The notes beneath the pieces are model-generated. The model was not told the origin of the DNA and did no database searches. It worked only from the letters and a program-made list of their open reading frames with translations. Below are positions 1 to 12,893 of a DNA stretch of 58,496 bases, piece after piece. Numbering within the stretch: the stretch's first letter is position 1; the number at the start of each line of letters is the position of its first letter. The translations under genes were made by a program, and so were the position numbers. The stretch spans positions 1-58,496 of the forward strand of contig JAUZRX010000033.1 of assembly GCA_030949985.1 (NCBI GenBank), written 5' to 3'. Source of the DNA: Acidobacteriota bacterium (GTDB taxonomy: Bacteria; Acidobacteriota; Polarisedimenticolia; J045).

Positions 1-475
1 GTCGCAGCTCAACCCGCGGTGCGCGCCGGTCAGGGGGAAGTCCGTCGCCTGGTGGTCGAAGTTCCCATGGCTCCAGTCTTTCGTGTCGTGGCACTGCATG
101 CAGTCGGTGGTATAGCCGGCCGCCTGGTGGTTCGGATCCGTCGTCCCCTCGTAGTCCTGACGGTGGCACGAGTAACAGTCCGTCGGCTTGCCGCCGTACA
201 CCCCGTCCGCATGGCAAGCGTCGCAGCTCAACCCGCGGTGCGCGCCGGTCAGGGGGAAGTCCGTCGCCTGGTGGTCGAAGTTCCCATGGCTCCAGTCATT
301 CGTGTCGTGGCACTGCATGCAGTCGGTGGAATAGCCGGCCGCCTGGTGGTTCGGATCCGTCGTCCCCTCGTAGTCCTGGCGGTGGCACGAGTAACAGTCC
401 GTCGGCTTGCCGTCGTACGCCCCGTCCGCGTGGCAGGCGTCGCAGCTCAACCCGCGATGCGCGCCGGTCAGGGGG
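1..475. repeat. 219-bp tandem repeat inside the cytochrome gene
   Basis: A 219-bp unit (73 codons) starts at 1, 220 and 439. The first two copies differ at about seven positions by eye. The third matches for only about 37 bp and then diverges to the older, less regular part of the gene. The period is a multiple of three, so each copy adds three CXXCH motifs in frame. The array continues off the left edge. Confidence 0.9.
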
Positions 476-1374
476 AAGCCGCTGAGCCCATGGTCGAAAT
501 CAGCGGGCTTCCAGGCGGTTCCGTTGTGGCACTGTTCGCAGTTGACGGGAAATCCGGAGGCCAGGTGCGCGGGACTGGTGGTCGCCTCGTACTCCGCTCT
601 GTGGCAGTCATAGCAGTTCACCGGACCGCCGCCTCCGAGCCCCGACGATCCATGACAGTCGGAACAGTCGAGGGCCTGGTGGGCTCCCTTGAGCGGGAAA
701 CCGGTTGCACTGTGGTCGAAGCGCGCACCGGACCAGTGATTCGTGGAGTGACAGGACACGCAGCGAGTGGAGAAGCCCGACTTCTGATGGTCCGGATTCG
801 CCGTCGCTTGGTAGAGATCGAGATGACACTGCTCACAAGATGCCGGAGTGCCGACAAAGACCAGATCATCCACAGGGGTCGCTTCGTGACACTGCCGGCA
901 GTCCAGGGTCAGATGGGCACCTGAAAGAGGAAAACGGGTCCCCCGATGCAGGCGGAGCTGGTCCCCGCGATCGATGAAGGTCTGCGTGCCGTGGCAGCGC
1001 GAGCAATCGATGCCCATCTCTCCCCGGTGCACGTCCGTGTGGCAGGAGGAGCAGGACGCATCGGCCTGGGCGAAATCGAGGACCTGGTGGCACGCCCGAC
1101 ACTCGAGGGAAGCATGGGCGCCCTGCAGGGCAAACCCGGCCAGGTCCTCGTGGTGGAATTCAGGACGGATGCGCGCCGGGGTCCAACCCGAATCCGTGTG
1201 GCACAGGGAGCAGTCCTCGGCCAGATCACCGTGGGGGTAATCCGGTTCGTTCTGCGCCACCAACCGCGCTCCCGCACCGGCGAGAAGGACCACGCCCAAA
1301 AGCGCCGCCGCCAGGACGCGCGGTGACCGGCGAGGCGGGAACAGGTAGAGTCGGACCGAGGGTCGACGTTTCAT
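1..1374 (-). CDS. Multihaem cytochrome c, 3'-truncated by window edge
   Basis: Reading from ATG at 1374 there are 458 codons and no stop before the left edge. An N-terminal hydrophobic segment (about residues 19-36) is a signal peptide or anchor. The visible part carries 16 complete CXXCH haem-binding motifs and the first Cys of a seventeenth, so it is a periplasmic or surface electron carrier. The C-terminal half is built of 73-residue units with three haems each (CDACH, CYSCH, CMQCH). Its ATG overlaps the stop of the upstream 23-haem gene (ATGA, 1371-1374), which implies translational coupling. No catalytic site is recognisable; an electron-conduit role is inferred. Confidence 0.9.
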   Translation of the reverse strand, partial: MKRRPSVRLYLFPPRRSPRVLAAALLGVVLLAGAGARLVAQNEPDYPHGDLAEDCSLCHTDSGWTPARIRPEFHHEDLAGFALQGAHASLECRACHQVLDFAQADASCSSCHTDVHRGEMGIDCSRCHGTQTFIDRGDQLRLHRGTRFPLSGAHLTLDCRQCHEATPVDDLVFVGTPASCEQCHLDLYQATANPDHQKSGFSTRCVSCHSTNHWSGARFDHSATGFPLKGAHQALDCSDCHGSSGLGGGGPVNCYDCHRAEYEATTSPAHLASGFPVNCEQCHNGTAWKPADFDHGLSGFPLTGAHRGLSCDACHADGAYDGKPTDCYSCHRQDYEGTTDPNHQAAGYSTDCMQCHDTNDWSHGNFDHQATDFPLTGAHRGLSCDACHADGVYGGKPTDCYSCHRQDYEGTTDPNHQAAGYTTDCMQCHDTKDWSHGNFDHQATDFPLTGAHRGLSCD

Positions 1375-3374
1375 GGTCTTCCTTCTCCTTGCTTGGACCC
1401 GTGACAGTCACGGCACGCACTGGGCAACGGCCGGTAGAGGACGATTCGCTTCCCCTCTCGCTCGAGAGCGGGCCGGTGACACTTTTCGCAAGCGAGGCCC
1501 CGGTGCGCACCGCCGAGACGAAAATCCGAGTCCCGTTCGTGGTCGAATCCACCGGCGGGTCGGAAGGAATCCGACGAGTGGCAGCGATCGCAGGCCGCGC
1601 CACCCCGGCTTGCCGCAAACTGGCCCCCATGAGGATCGTCGTGACAATCGGAGCACTGGGAACGACGCTCGCCGAAAGGCAGGCGTCTCAAATCCAGGGC
1701 GGCATCGAGCAGAGCCGGCCCCTCGGCGGCTTTTTCTTTCAGACCACGGTGACACTCGAAACAGGGGAGCGCCCGGTGCGCGCCCCGCAGTTCGAATCCA
1801 AGCTTTCCGTGGGAGGCCGGGTCGATTTCCGAATGCCTGAAACTCGAGGTGTCGTGACAGTCCTGGCAGGTGCGCCGACCGTCGAAATGGCGCTGGTGCG
1901 GATCCGCGTGGCAGGCGCTGCAAGGCTGGGGGCCGAGAGCCAGGGCCAAACCCGCGCTTCCCAGGTCGCCGTCCACCAACGTGGCGAGAAAACGATGCCG
2001 TCTCGGATCATGACATGAACGACACTCCGCTGTGGAGTGGCGGCCCTCGAGGGCAAGGCCGAATCGACCATGGTCGGCGGCTTTCAACAGGCTGGGCTTG
2101 AAGCCCTGGAGGTCGTGGCAGGCGCTACAATCCAGGCTTTCCCGGCGCGGGGAGAGCTGCCCCCCGTGGGCGTCCTCGTGGCAGTCACGGCAGCGGTCGT
2201 GGGCTCGTCTCAGTTCCACTCCCGCCGAACCCAAACGACGCAACGAAGCGGCATCCCTCCGGTGCTTGTGGCAGGCCGAACATTCGACCCTGGCGTGCTT
2301 GCCCTCGAGGGGCCAGGGCGAGCGCTGATGCTCCCGCACCGTGTAGATCGACGGCTTGAAAGCGCGGACGGAATGGCAGAGCGAGCAATCCGCTCGCGCT
2401 CCCCGAATCGTAGCCAGTCCGTTGTGGGGATCGCGGTGACAATCGCTGCAACTGGCGAAGGAGGGCCGCGGGCCCCACGCCTTCTGCCGATCGTGGCATG
2501 TCTCGCAAGAGACCTCGAGGTGCGCTCCCTCGAGCGGGTACCGGGTTCGCGAATGATCGAAGAGTCGGCGGTCGACCCGGCGAAAACCCTCCTCCACGTG
2601 GCATCGGCTGCAGTCGGCCCCCAGTCGTCCCTCGTGTACATCGCGGTGACAGTCGGAGCACTCGTCGTGAGGCAGAGGTTTGTAGAGCGGCACGCGCTGA
2701 CCCGCCGCGTTCAACTTGACCGGCCCCTTGTCGGCCAGGTGGCAGTCGTTGCAGGCCAGTTTGCCGTGGCGGCCCTTGAGCGCAAAAGCGGTCGTGGCGT
2801 GATCGAAGGCGGAAGCCGGTTTCCAGGCTTGTTGCCCATGGCACTCCAGGCAATCACCGCCCAGCTCACCCCCGTGCGGATCCTCGTGGCAGGACGTACA
2901 GGTGGAGTCGAGACCGAGCCAGCTTGCCTCCGGATGAAGGTTTTTCATCTTTTCGAGCCGTCTCGGATTCTGGCGTTCAGGCTTGTGGCACTCGCGGCAG
3001 TCCAGCGCGGCATGCTTACCGGCCAGGGCCCAGCCACTGCGCTCGTGCCGGAACAGGCGGGGTGACCCTTCCTGCCAGGCGATCAGGTCGAATTCTCTTC
3101 CCACGTGCTCGGGATGGCAGCTTGCGCATCCCGCTCCAGCCTCCCTCCCGTGCAGTCCTTCTCCCGAGACGACCATCTCGGCAATCGCGCCGTGGCAGTT
3201 CAGGCATCGGCTCTTGAGCGTCTCGTCGCCGCGACCGTGACACTCCAGGCAGCCTTTGGCGGTATCCAATTCGTGGTGTGCCTGCGAGAGGGGGCCGGGG
3301 GAGATCTGGGCCGGGGTCGGAGTCACTCCCGACAGGAATCCGGTCACGAGGAGGAACTTAAGCGCCCACGGCAT
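1371..3374 (-). CDS. 23-haem cytochrome c
   Basis: A 667-residue protein with a Sec signal peptide (hydrophobic stretch at residues 5-22) and 23 CXXCH motifs spread evenly along its length, many in the context CSDCH-x-DPHGG. Pairs of motifs separated by FDH and GAH/GKH segments show it is made of diverged repeats of the cytochrome c7/c3-like type. It probably acts in the periplasm or at the outer membrane as a long-range electron wire. It overlaps the upstream oxidoreductase gene by 17 bp and the downstream cytochrome gene by 4 bp, so all four genes of this cluster look co-translated. Confidence 0.9.
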   Translation of the reverse strand: MPWALKFLLVTGFLSGVTPTPAQISPGPLSQAHHELDTAKGCLECHGRGDETLKSRCLNCHGAIAEMVVSGEGLHGREAGAGCASCHPEHVGREFDLIAWQEGSPRLFRHERSGWALAGKHAALDCRECHKPERQNPRRLEKMKNLHPEASWLGLDSTCTSCHEDPHGGELGGDCLECHGQQAWKPASAFDHATTAFALKGRHGKLACNDCHLADKGPVKLNAAGQRVPLYKPLPHDECSDCHRDVHEGRLGADCSRCHVEEGFRRVDRRLFDHSRTRYPLEGAHLEVSCETCHDRQKAWGPRPSFASCSDCHRDPHNGLATIRGARADCSLCHSVRAFKPSIYTVREHQRSPWPLEGKHARVECSACHKHRRDAASLRRLGSAGVELRRAHDRCRDCHEDAHGGQLSPRRESLDCSACHDLQGFKPSLLKAADHGRFGLALEGRHSTAECRSCHDPRRHRFLATLVDGDLGSAGLALALGPQPCSACHADPHQRHFDGRRTCQDCHDTSSFRHSEIDPASHGKLGFELRGAHRALPCFECHRGLKEKAAEGPALLDAALDLRRLPFGERRSQCSDCHDDPHGGQFAASRGGAACDRCHSSDSFRPAGGFDHERDSDFRLGGAHRGLACEKCHRPALEREGKRIVLYRPLPSACRDCHGSKQGEGRP

Positions 3375-4809
3375 CTTCGACTCCCGCGATCGGCACGTCC
3401 TTGGTGATCATCCGGACTCCGATCCTCTCGAGCACGTCGAAGGGCGGGCTGCCTCCGATACGGATGACGACATCATCGTTCGGTCGGCGGGTGAGCTTGC
3501 CGTCTTGCTCGATCACCACGCTGTCGGTGTGGATTTCCTTGACCTGGCTTCCCAGCAGAACTTCCACCCTGCCGGCCGCGGCGGCCTCGGCGATACGATC
3601 CTGGTTGCGTTGGCGCGCCTTGGTGAATTGCCGGCCGCGATAGGAAAGCGCCACCGTCGTACCTTCCTGGTTGGCCAGGCCGAGAGCGGATTCGATGGCG
3701 CTGTCACCGCCTCCCACGACCACAACCCGCCTGCCGCGAAACGTCTCCATTTCGACGATGTCGTAGAAGACGTTCTCGCCTTCCTCGCCGGGCACGCCCA
3801 GGCGCCTCGGTGTCCCCCGGCGGCCGAGCGCCAGCACTACCCGCCGAGCCTGAAAGTCCCGGCCCGCCGCGTGCACGACGAAGCAGCCGTCCTGGCGCGT
3901 GATCGTCTCCACGCGGTGGTGCGTGCGCAGGTCGATACGGGTGCTCTCAATGATGGATTCCCACACGCTGAGCAGGGTTTCCTTCGTGGTATCGGCGATC
4001 CAGAGGTCGCCATAAAGGGGAACCTTGACCGGTTCGCCCAGCAGTAGTTTTCTCCGTGGATATTTGCGGATGGTATCGGCCAGGGTTCCCTGCTCGAGGA
4101 CCACGTATTGCAATTTGGAACGCGCGGCCTCGAGGGCGGCCGAAAGGCCCGCCGGACCGGATCCGACGATCACAAGGTCGAGAACTTCACCCACATTCCC
4201 GGCGGACGATTCGGCCCGGGAGAGTTCCTGGCCAATCGCTTCGACGGCGATCTTCCCCTCGTTGATCGCGTTTTTGATCAGCCCCCGACCGCCGAGTTCG
4301 CCGACGATGTAGATACCCGGGACGTTGCTCTCGAAGGTCGGCCGCGTGTCGGGCACGACGACCCGCTGCACGGCTTCACCCCGCGTCATCAGGATCCCGC
4401 CCACCGGGCAGGCCTCGGCGCAATCTCCATGGCCTTTGCAAAGCGCGAGATCGACCACCGCCAACTTGCCTTCCATGTAGATCGCGCCGGGCTCGGGACA
4501 GGCCGGAACACAGGTGCCGCATCCCACACAAATATCGGCGCGGACCACCGCGTGCAGCGGACCCTCGGCGGCGCCCTCGGCCTCGCCGGATGCCTCCCGG
4601 GCCTGCACGACCTCGTAGATTTGCCGGGGAACACCACAGGAGGGACAGAAGGCGGCCGACCGGGGCTGAGGGGCCCCGCAACGAAGACAGGCCGGCCCCT
4701 TCGGCGCGGCATCGCCGGCCGTCGCGGTCCCCCCGCTCCGCTGGAGATAGACGTAGACACACAACCCCGTCACCGCGAAAAAACTCAGGGTGGTGAGCAT
4801 CATCTCCAT
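3358..4809 (-). CDS. Membrane-anchored ferredoxin/FAD-NAD(P) oxidoreductase
   Basis: A 483-residue fusion. It has an N-terminal membrane helix (residues 5-22), a zinc-ribbon CLRCG...CPSCG (about 41-59), a two-cluster ferredoxin domain (CVGCGTCVPACP and CKGHGDCAEACP, about 95-136), and a thioredoxin-reductase-like flavoprotein with two dinucleotide folds (VGSGPAGLSAA near 215 and VVGGGDSAIES near 366). No CXXC redox disulfide is visible in the flavin part. With cytochrome b upstream and multihaem cytochromes downstream, it probably moves electrons between NAD(P)H or ferredoxin and the cytochrome chain. ATG at 4809 has AAGGA at suitable distance. The direction of electron flow is unknown. Confidence 0.85.
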   Translation of the reverse strand: MEMMLTTLSFFAVTGLCVYVYLQRSGGTATAGDAAPKGPACLRCGAPQPRSAAFCPSCGVPRQIYEVVQAREASGEAEGAAEGPLHAVVRADICVGCGTCVPACPEPGAIYMEGKLAVVDLALCKGHGDCAEACPVGGILMTRGEAVQRVVVPDTRPTFESNVPGIYIVGELGGRGLIKNAINEGKIAVEAIGQELSRAESSAGNVGEVLDLVIVGSGPAGLSAALEAARSKLQYVVLEQGTLADTIRKYPRRKLLLGEPVKVPLYGDLWIADTTKETLLSVWESIIESTRIDLRTHHRVETITRQDGCFVVHAAGRDFQARRVVLALGRRGTPRRLGVPGEEGENVFYDIVEMETFRGRRVVVVGGGDSAIESALGLANQEGTTVALSYRGRQFTKARQRNQDRIAEAAAAGRVEVLLGSQVKEIHTDSVVIEQDGKLTRRPNDDVVIRIGGSPPFDVLERIGVRMITKDVPIAGVEDAVGA

Positions 4810-4831
4810 GGCGAACAGTCCTTTCCTTCCA

Positions 4832-5779
4832 TCACCAGAACCAGGTCGCGCCGAGGAAAAGCACCACGGCCACGTGCAGAAGAACGGCCGCGAAAGCGGT
4901 CACGGCGACGGGCAGATGTGCGGCATGCCAGAACTCGAAAACCCGGCGCGTGGCTTCCAACAGGCGAGCCTGCTGCCGGAGCGCCATTTCCCGCCGGGCC
5001 AGGTTGAGAAAGAGCCTTATCGCCTTGCGCGAAGGAGCGGCTTGGGCGCCAAGGGTTTGCTTCCACCGGCGGCAGAGGGCCCGGGCCCGCCGACGGCGCT
5101 CGAGGTCGTCACGCACCATCTGCGTGACCGTCGCCAGGCGTCCCCGCGGAGCCTGGGCCCGGCTCGGCGCGGCCAGGGCGGCTTCGAGGACGGCTCGTTC
5201 CATGCCACTGAGCCGAACCCATTGATCCAGCATCGCCTGCCGACGACTCTCGATTTCCGCGAGCGTGAGTTCAATGCCGCTGTTGGACCGGGGAATACGG
5301 ACGTAGACATACTTTCCGGCAATACCGCTGATGCAGACCACGAGCATCGCGCCGTAGCCGAGGCCGATCAACCCGCCGAATCGCCAGCCGGCATGGATCG
5401 CCCCGACCAGGGGAACCAGCAGGCCGGCGGCGATGTGGTAGTCGAGCCACCGGGGCACCGGTCCGAGGAACTTCCACCGCACTCGTTTTCGCAAGGGGTA
5501 GAGCCAGAGAAAGGCGAAGAGCAGAAAAGCGAAGATTCCCGCACTCTGACCGATCAGGCCCGACGGCTTGAACCACGAATGCCACGGATGCCGCACTCGC
5601 TCCATCGGCGACAACACGTAATAGGGCATTCCCAGCAACCCTGTGGCACAAAAAAAGGTCAGGATGAGTGAAAAACCCACGGGTAAACCACGGGATACGG
5701 CCCCCTTCCGGTCCGACTGTGCCTCCGGGGTCAGGCTCTCGCCTGCGGAAGCAGCGGACGGCATTCTCATTGTCGTCAT
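4832..5779 (-). CDS. Di-haem cytochrome b-type membrane protein
   Basis: A 315-residue protein with about five hydrophobic helices and a charged cytoplasmic-looking insert (about residues 165-265). Two His-x13-His pairs, one in the DYHIAAG...IHAGW helix (about residues 113-127) and one in the final helix (AAHLPV...LLHVAV), are the spacing expected for two b haems within a membrane. This suggests a quinone-linked electron entry or exit point for the multihaem cytochromes encoded downstream. It is the first gene of the minus-strand cluster; the next gene begins 22 bp after its stop. I cannot assign it to a named family. Confidence 0.75.
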   Translation of the reverse strand: MTTMRMPSAASAGESLTPEAQSDRKGAVSRGLPVGFSLILTFFCATGLLGMPYYVLSPMERVRHPWHSWFKPSGLIGQSAGIFAFLLFAFLWLYPLRKRVRWKFLGPVPRWLDYHIAAGLLVPLVGAIHAGWRFGGLIGLGYGAMLVVCISGIAGKYVYVRIPRSNSGIELTLAEIESRRQAMLDQWVRLSGMERAVLEAALAAPSRAQAPRGRLATVTQMVRDDLERRRRARALCRRWKQTLGAQAAPSRKAIRLFLNLARREMALRQQARLLEATRRVFEFWHAAHLPVAVTAFAAVLLHVAVVLFLGATWFW

Positions 5780-6106
5780 AGCAGGACCCCTTCACCAACT
5801 AGATCAACTATTGCGGTGTGTGATACACCTCGCAAGCACCAATTAAGTAACAAGGACGACTTCTGTCCTGTAATCAAGGTTTCGAAATTGTTCGATCAGA
5901 ACGAGGTGTGAGTCCGGAGGTCGTGGCCGGCTTCGGCACGTCCGGACCAACCGGTGGTCAACTCTCGACGAACCGGGGATGCCCCTGGTGACTTATCGAC
6001 GGGTGACGCGGGTGGCCGGGAACAGCTTCAAACACGGCGAGGGCACCCGCCGTACCCCTCATCGGCCCTTGGCGATCCGCGACCGGGGACTGGGCAGAAA
6101 GACAGG
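5780..6106. other. Intergenic region upstream of the cytochrome operon
   Basis: This 327-bp stretch between the stop of the sulfatase-like gene and the cytochrome b start contains no convincing coding frame. It is less GC-rich near 5795-5895 than its neighbours, as expected for a promoter region. I see no clean -35/-10 pair. An inverted repeat at 5815-5829 is listed separately, and a second one, GACCA-ACCGG-TGGTC, lies at 5945-5959. Confidence 0.5.
5815..5829. promoter_or_regulatory. Candidate operator upstream of cytochrome operon
   Basis: A 5-bp inverted repeat with a 5-bp spacer, GGTGT-GTGAT-ACACC, lies 36 bp upstream of the cytochrome b start codon. The position suits an operator. The arms are short and the binding protein is unknown. 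Confidence 0.25.
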
Positions 6107-7552
6107 TTATTGTTTTCCGCCGACGTAGCCGAGGCTCTCGAGGGTTTTCTCGATCGCTTCAGGAACAGCCTCTTTTTCGACCGGACGGGCTCCCCTGGCC
6201 ATCATCGCCCGGAACCGGTCCACCTGCGCCCGGTAACCGGCAAGGAGCGGTCGCAGAAGCGCCAGGGCCCGCTTCCGTGCAGCCCCCTCCAGGGGGACCT
6301 TTTCTCCGGGATCCCTTTGCAGGTCGAAGATCTCGAACGATCCTGTTCGACCGTTCTCGATTCCCTTCAGATGGCCGCTCCGAATCGCAGTCAGCGCATA
6401 CTTGGGCAGATGATTGGAGGAGATGACCGGCCGGGGGCGCAGGGGAGCACGCAGGTCCCTGCCCACCCAATGATCGGGCCTCGTGGCTCCGGCCACCGCC
6501 AGCAGGGTCGCACCCAGGTCAAGGAGATCGACGGCTTCGCCACGCACGGCCGGGCCGAAAAACTTCGGGTGACGGAGAATCAGCGGCACCCGCGTGGTCT
6601 CCTCGTAGACCGTCTTGCCGTGCCCCCTGCTGCCGTGCTCGGCAAATTCCTCGCCGTGGTCGGCGGTCAGGACCACGAGGGTGTTCCGCAGGCGTCCGGT
6701 ACGGCGCATCCAGGCCAAAAGGCGCCCGAATTCCCGGTCCAGGTAGCTGACCTCGCCATCGTAGAGGGTTCGAATCGCGCGGGGAGAAGGGTGCTCCCCC
6801 GCGGCCAGACGCCGATCGAAGTCCAACAGCGGCGACATGCGGCCCAGCCGGGCTCCCGCCAGGGCGGGGTTGTAGATGCGGTCGAAAGGCGCCGGCGGGG
6901 TGTAGGGGGCATGAGGGTCGATGGCGAGCACGAAAAGAAACCACGGCTCCCTGCCGGAAAGGTCGTCGAGGTCGGCCATGGTCCGGGAAACGACGGCCGC
7001 CGCGTCGGAGACGAGGTCCTGGGAAGCCGCCGGGCGCGTTCCGTGACGCGCCGCGTAGAGTCCCACGTAGCTGTCGAAGCCGCGGGCGAAACCGAAGACG
7101 CGATCCACGTTGGGGTTGGCCACCAGGGCCGCGGTATGGTAGCCGCGAGCCTTGAGTCGTTCCGCCAGGCGCGGCAGGCCGGCGACCGTCCCGTCCAGAT
7201 AATCCGAGTGACCGAAGATGCCGTGGACGTCCGCGGAAACTCCGGTCATCAGCGACGCAATCGCCGGGCGCGTCGCGGGCACGGTGGTGCAGGCCTGCCT
7301 AAAGACAGTCGACTCGGCCGCGAACGCGTCGATGTGTGGGGTGCGGATCTTCTCGTTGCCGTAGCAGCCCAGTGCGTCAGCCCGCAGGGTGTCGACCATG
7401 AAGACCAGGATGTTGGGTGGAGCCGACTGGCTTTGCGGGCGGACCCGAGCTGCCGCCCCGGGCTCCTTGGCCGGAACCTGCGCGAAACACGATCCCGGTG
7501 ACAGGAGGATGGCAGCGGCAACCCAGAACGGGAAAAAACTCGTCCTCGGCAT
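6107..7552 (-). CDS. Exported sulfatase-fold hydrolase
   Basis: A 481-residue protein of the alkaline phosphatase/sulfatase superfamily with an N-terminal signal peptide (residues 8-24). Metal-site motifs are present: VDTLRADALGCYG near the N terminus, and TADHGEEF followed by HGKTVYEETTRVPLI in the C-terminal half. The position of the formylglycine nucleophile motif (C/S-x-P-S-R) reads TVPATRP, so it lacks the Cys or Ser needed for classical sulfatase maturation. A Thr nucleophile, as in phosphoethanolamine-transferase-like relatives, is possible. It is a single gene 86 bp upstream of the end of the atp operon. Substrate unknown. Confidence 0.8.
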   Translation of the reverse strand: MPRTSFFPFWVAAAILLSPGSCFAQVPAKEPGAAARVRPQSQSAPPNILVFMVDTLRADALGCYGNEKIRTPHIDAFAAESTVFRQACTTVPATRPAIASLMTGVSADVHGIFGHSDYLDGTVAGLPRLAERLKARGYHTAALVANPNVDRVFGFARGFDSYVGLYAARHGTRPAASQDLVSDAAAVVSRTMADLDDLSGREPWFLFVLAIDPHAPYTPPAPFDRIYNPALAGARLGRMSPLLDFDRRLAAGEHPSPRAIRTLYDGEVSYLDREFGRLLAWMRRTGRLRNTLVVLTADHGEEFAEHGSRGHGKTVYEETTRVPLILRHPKFFGPAVRGEAVDLLDLGATLLAVAGATRPDHWVGRDLRAPLRPRPVISSNHLPKYALTAIRSGHLKGIENGRTGSFEIFDLQRDPGEKVPLEGAARKRALALLRPLLAGYRAQVDRFRAMMARGARPVEKEAVPEAIEKTLESLGYVGGKQ

Positions 7553-7638
7553 GGCGCCTCACGATCGGCTCTGCTCTGCGGGAGACCTCCCGAACGAAAC
7601 CCCGAGAGCCTGGCTTCAATCTACCACACGCCGGTCGC

Positions 7639-8046
7639 TCAGCGACCCTGCCCCGAGGCCTGGAGCCGGGCCAGATGCTTCATCATGCGGAAGCGCATCA
7701 GGTCGGGATCGGCCTCGGCGGTCTGGTTGACCTCGCTTTCGATCTCCCGAAGGCGGCTCCGAGCACGCTCGACATCGATCTCGTCGGCCTTCTCGCAGGT
7801 TTCCGCGAGAACCACCACGCGGCCGGGCTGAACTTCCACGTAGCCCGAAGAGATGGCCATCACCTCTTCCTGGCCGGCGCTGCGACTGACGGCGACACCG
7901 GGGGAGAGCCCCGCCAGGAGCGGGGCATGACCGGGACGCACACCGAAGGAACCCGCCGCACCGGGCAGGATCACCTCGTCCACGTCCTTGTCGATCACCC
8001 GCCTTTGGGGAGTGACGATCTCAAGGTGGATCTTCTCGGGAAGCAT
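7639..8046 (-). CDS. atpC: F1 ATP synthase epsilon subunit
   Basis: A 135-residue epsilon subunit: an N-terminal beta-sandwich (IHLEIVTPQRRV and GSFGVRPGHAPLLAGL are characteristic) and a C-terminal helical hairpin rich in Arg and Glu. It belongs to the central stalk and regulates rotation. It is the last gene of the atpHAGDC operon, starts 22 bp after atpD, and has GGAGAGG just before the ATG. Confidence 0.95.
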   Translation of the reverse strand: MLPEKIHLEIVTPQRRVIDKDVDEVILPGAAGSFGVRPGHAPLLAGLSPGVAVSRSAGQEEVMAISSGYVEVQPGRVVVLAETCEKADEIDVERARSRLREIESEVNQTAEADPDLMRFRMMKHLARLQASGQGR

Positions 8047-8068
8047 CTCTGGCCTCTCCCGGCGGCGG

Positions 8069-10449
<2,381 letters not shown>

Positions 10450-10453
10450 CGCT

Positions 10454-12118
<1,665 letters not shown>

Positions 12119-12167
12119 CGATTCGCTCCTGGCCGCCTGCACCGGCGGCCTGTAGCCGGCTCGGCCT

Positions 12168-12728
12168 TCAGCCGGCCGCTTGACTCGTGCCGGTCAACCG
12201 CGAACGCAGCGCCGTCAGGCGAGTCCGCAGGCTGCCGTCGAAAACCGTGGCTCCGACCCGGGCGACGATCCCGCCGAGCAGGGCGGGGTCGACCCGCTCG
12301 GTGATCCGGATCTTGCCTCCCGCCACCTTGCCCAGGGCACCCGCGAGACGGCTGCGAAGCTCGTCCGGCAGGGGCGCCGCGGAAGAAATCTCCACCTCGT
12401 GGACGCCCTCCCGGCGGTCGCCCACCCCATCGACCGCGTCGGCCATGTCCACCAGCAGCACCAGCCGCTCGTTCCTGGCCACAACGTCCAGAAAACGGAG
12501 GGTTTCCGGCCGCCCCCCCAGGCGCTCGGCAAGGGTCCGGGCCACCCGCGCCTTGGCCTCTGTGGGAATCACCGGGTTTGCGAAAGCGTGGCGAAGTTCT
12601 TCGCTGTCACGCACCAGATCGGCCATGGCCCGAACCTGGCGACGCACCTCGGCGAAGACAGCGTCGTCCGCCACCGCGTCGGACAGGGCCTGGGCATAGC
12701 GCTTGGCTACGAGACCGGCGTCCTGCAT
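12168..12728 (-). CDS. atpH: F1 ATP synthase delta subunit
   Basis: A 186-residue delta (OSCP) subunit that joins the F1 head to the peripheral stalk. The family pattern is clear: [13 protein letters not shown] at the N terminus, [14 protein letters not shown] in the middle, and the C-terminal signature [23 protein letters not shown] (quoted in part as [13 protein letters not shown]). ATG 12728 has GGGAGG upstream. It is the first gene of the operon. The F0 genes (atpB, atpE, atpF) are not in this window, so the complex is encoded at two or more loci. Confidence 0.95.
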   Translation of the reverse strand: MQDAGLVAKRYAQALSDAVADDAVFAEVRRQVRAMADLVRDSEELRHAFANPVIPTEAKARVARTLAERLGGRPETLRFLDVVARNERLVLLVDMADAVDGVGDRREGVHEVEISSAAPLPDELRSRLAGALGKVAGGKIRITERVDPALLGGIVARVGATVFDGSLRTRLTALRSRLTGTSQAAG

Positions 12729-12833
12729 CTGCGTTCCGCCTCCCGGCCCTGGCGATGGTCCAGCCGCCGGAGCCTGTGCACCCCGGCCCACATCGCCGAG
12801 GCTCCCAAATCATGAGGGGTACCCGAGGAACCC

Positions 12834-12883
12834 TGCCCACCGGCAGTGGGCACACTCGCCACTCCTGCGCCGAGGACGGCGCA
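12834..12883 (-). other. Leader hairpins of the atp operon
   Basis: Two perfect 7-bp stems lie in the predicted atp leader: TGCGCCG-AGGA-CGGCGCA (12866-12883) and TGCCCAC-CGGCA-GTGGGCA (12834-12852). They sit between the candidate promoter and the atpH start, about 105-155 nt upstream of the ATG. Neither is followed by a U-tract. A role in mRNA stability or translational control is possible but not shown. Confidence 0.35.
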
Positions 12884-12893
12884 AGAGGGGCGG

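Noticed and set aside
1-475. CRISPR-like array
   Set aside because: The repeat unit is 219 bp, has no spacers and encodes three haem motifs per unit in frame.
2037-3065. Long plus-strand open frames opposite the multihaem cytochrome gene
   Set aside because: They are antisense to a frame with 23 regularly spaced CXXCH motifs and have no domain or ribosome site; GC-rich DNA often lacks stops on the opposite strand.
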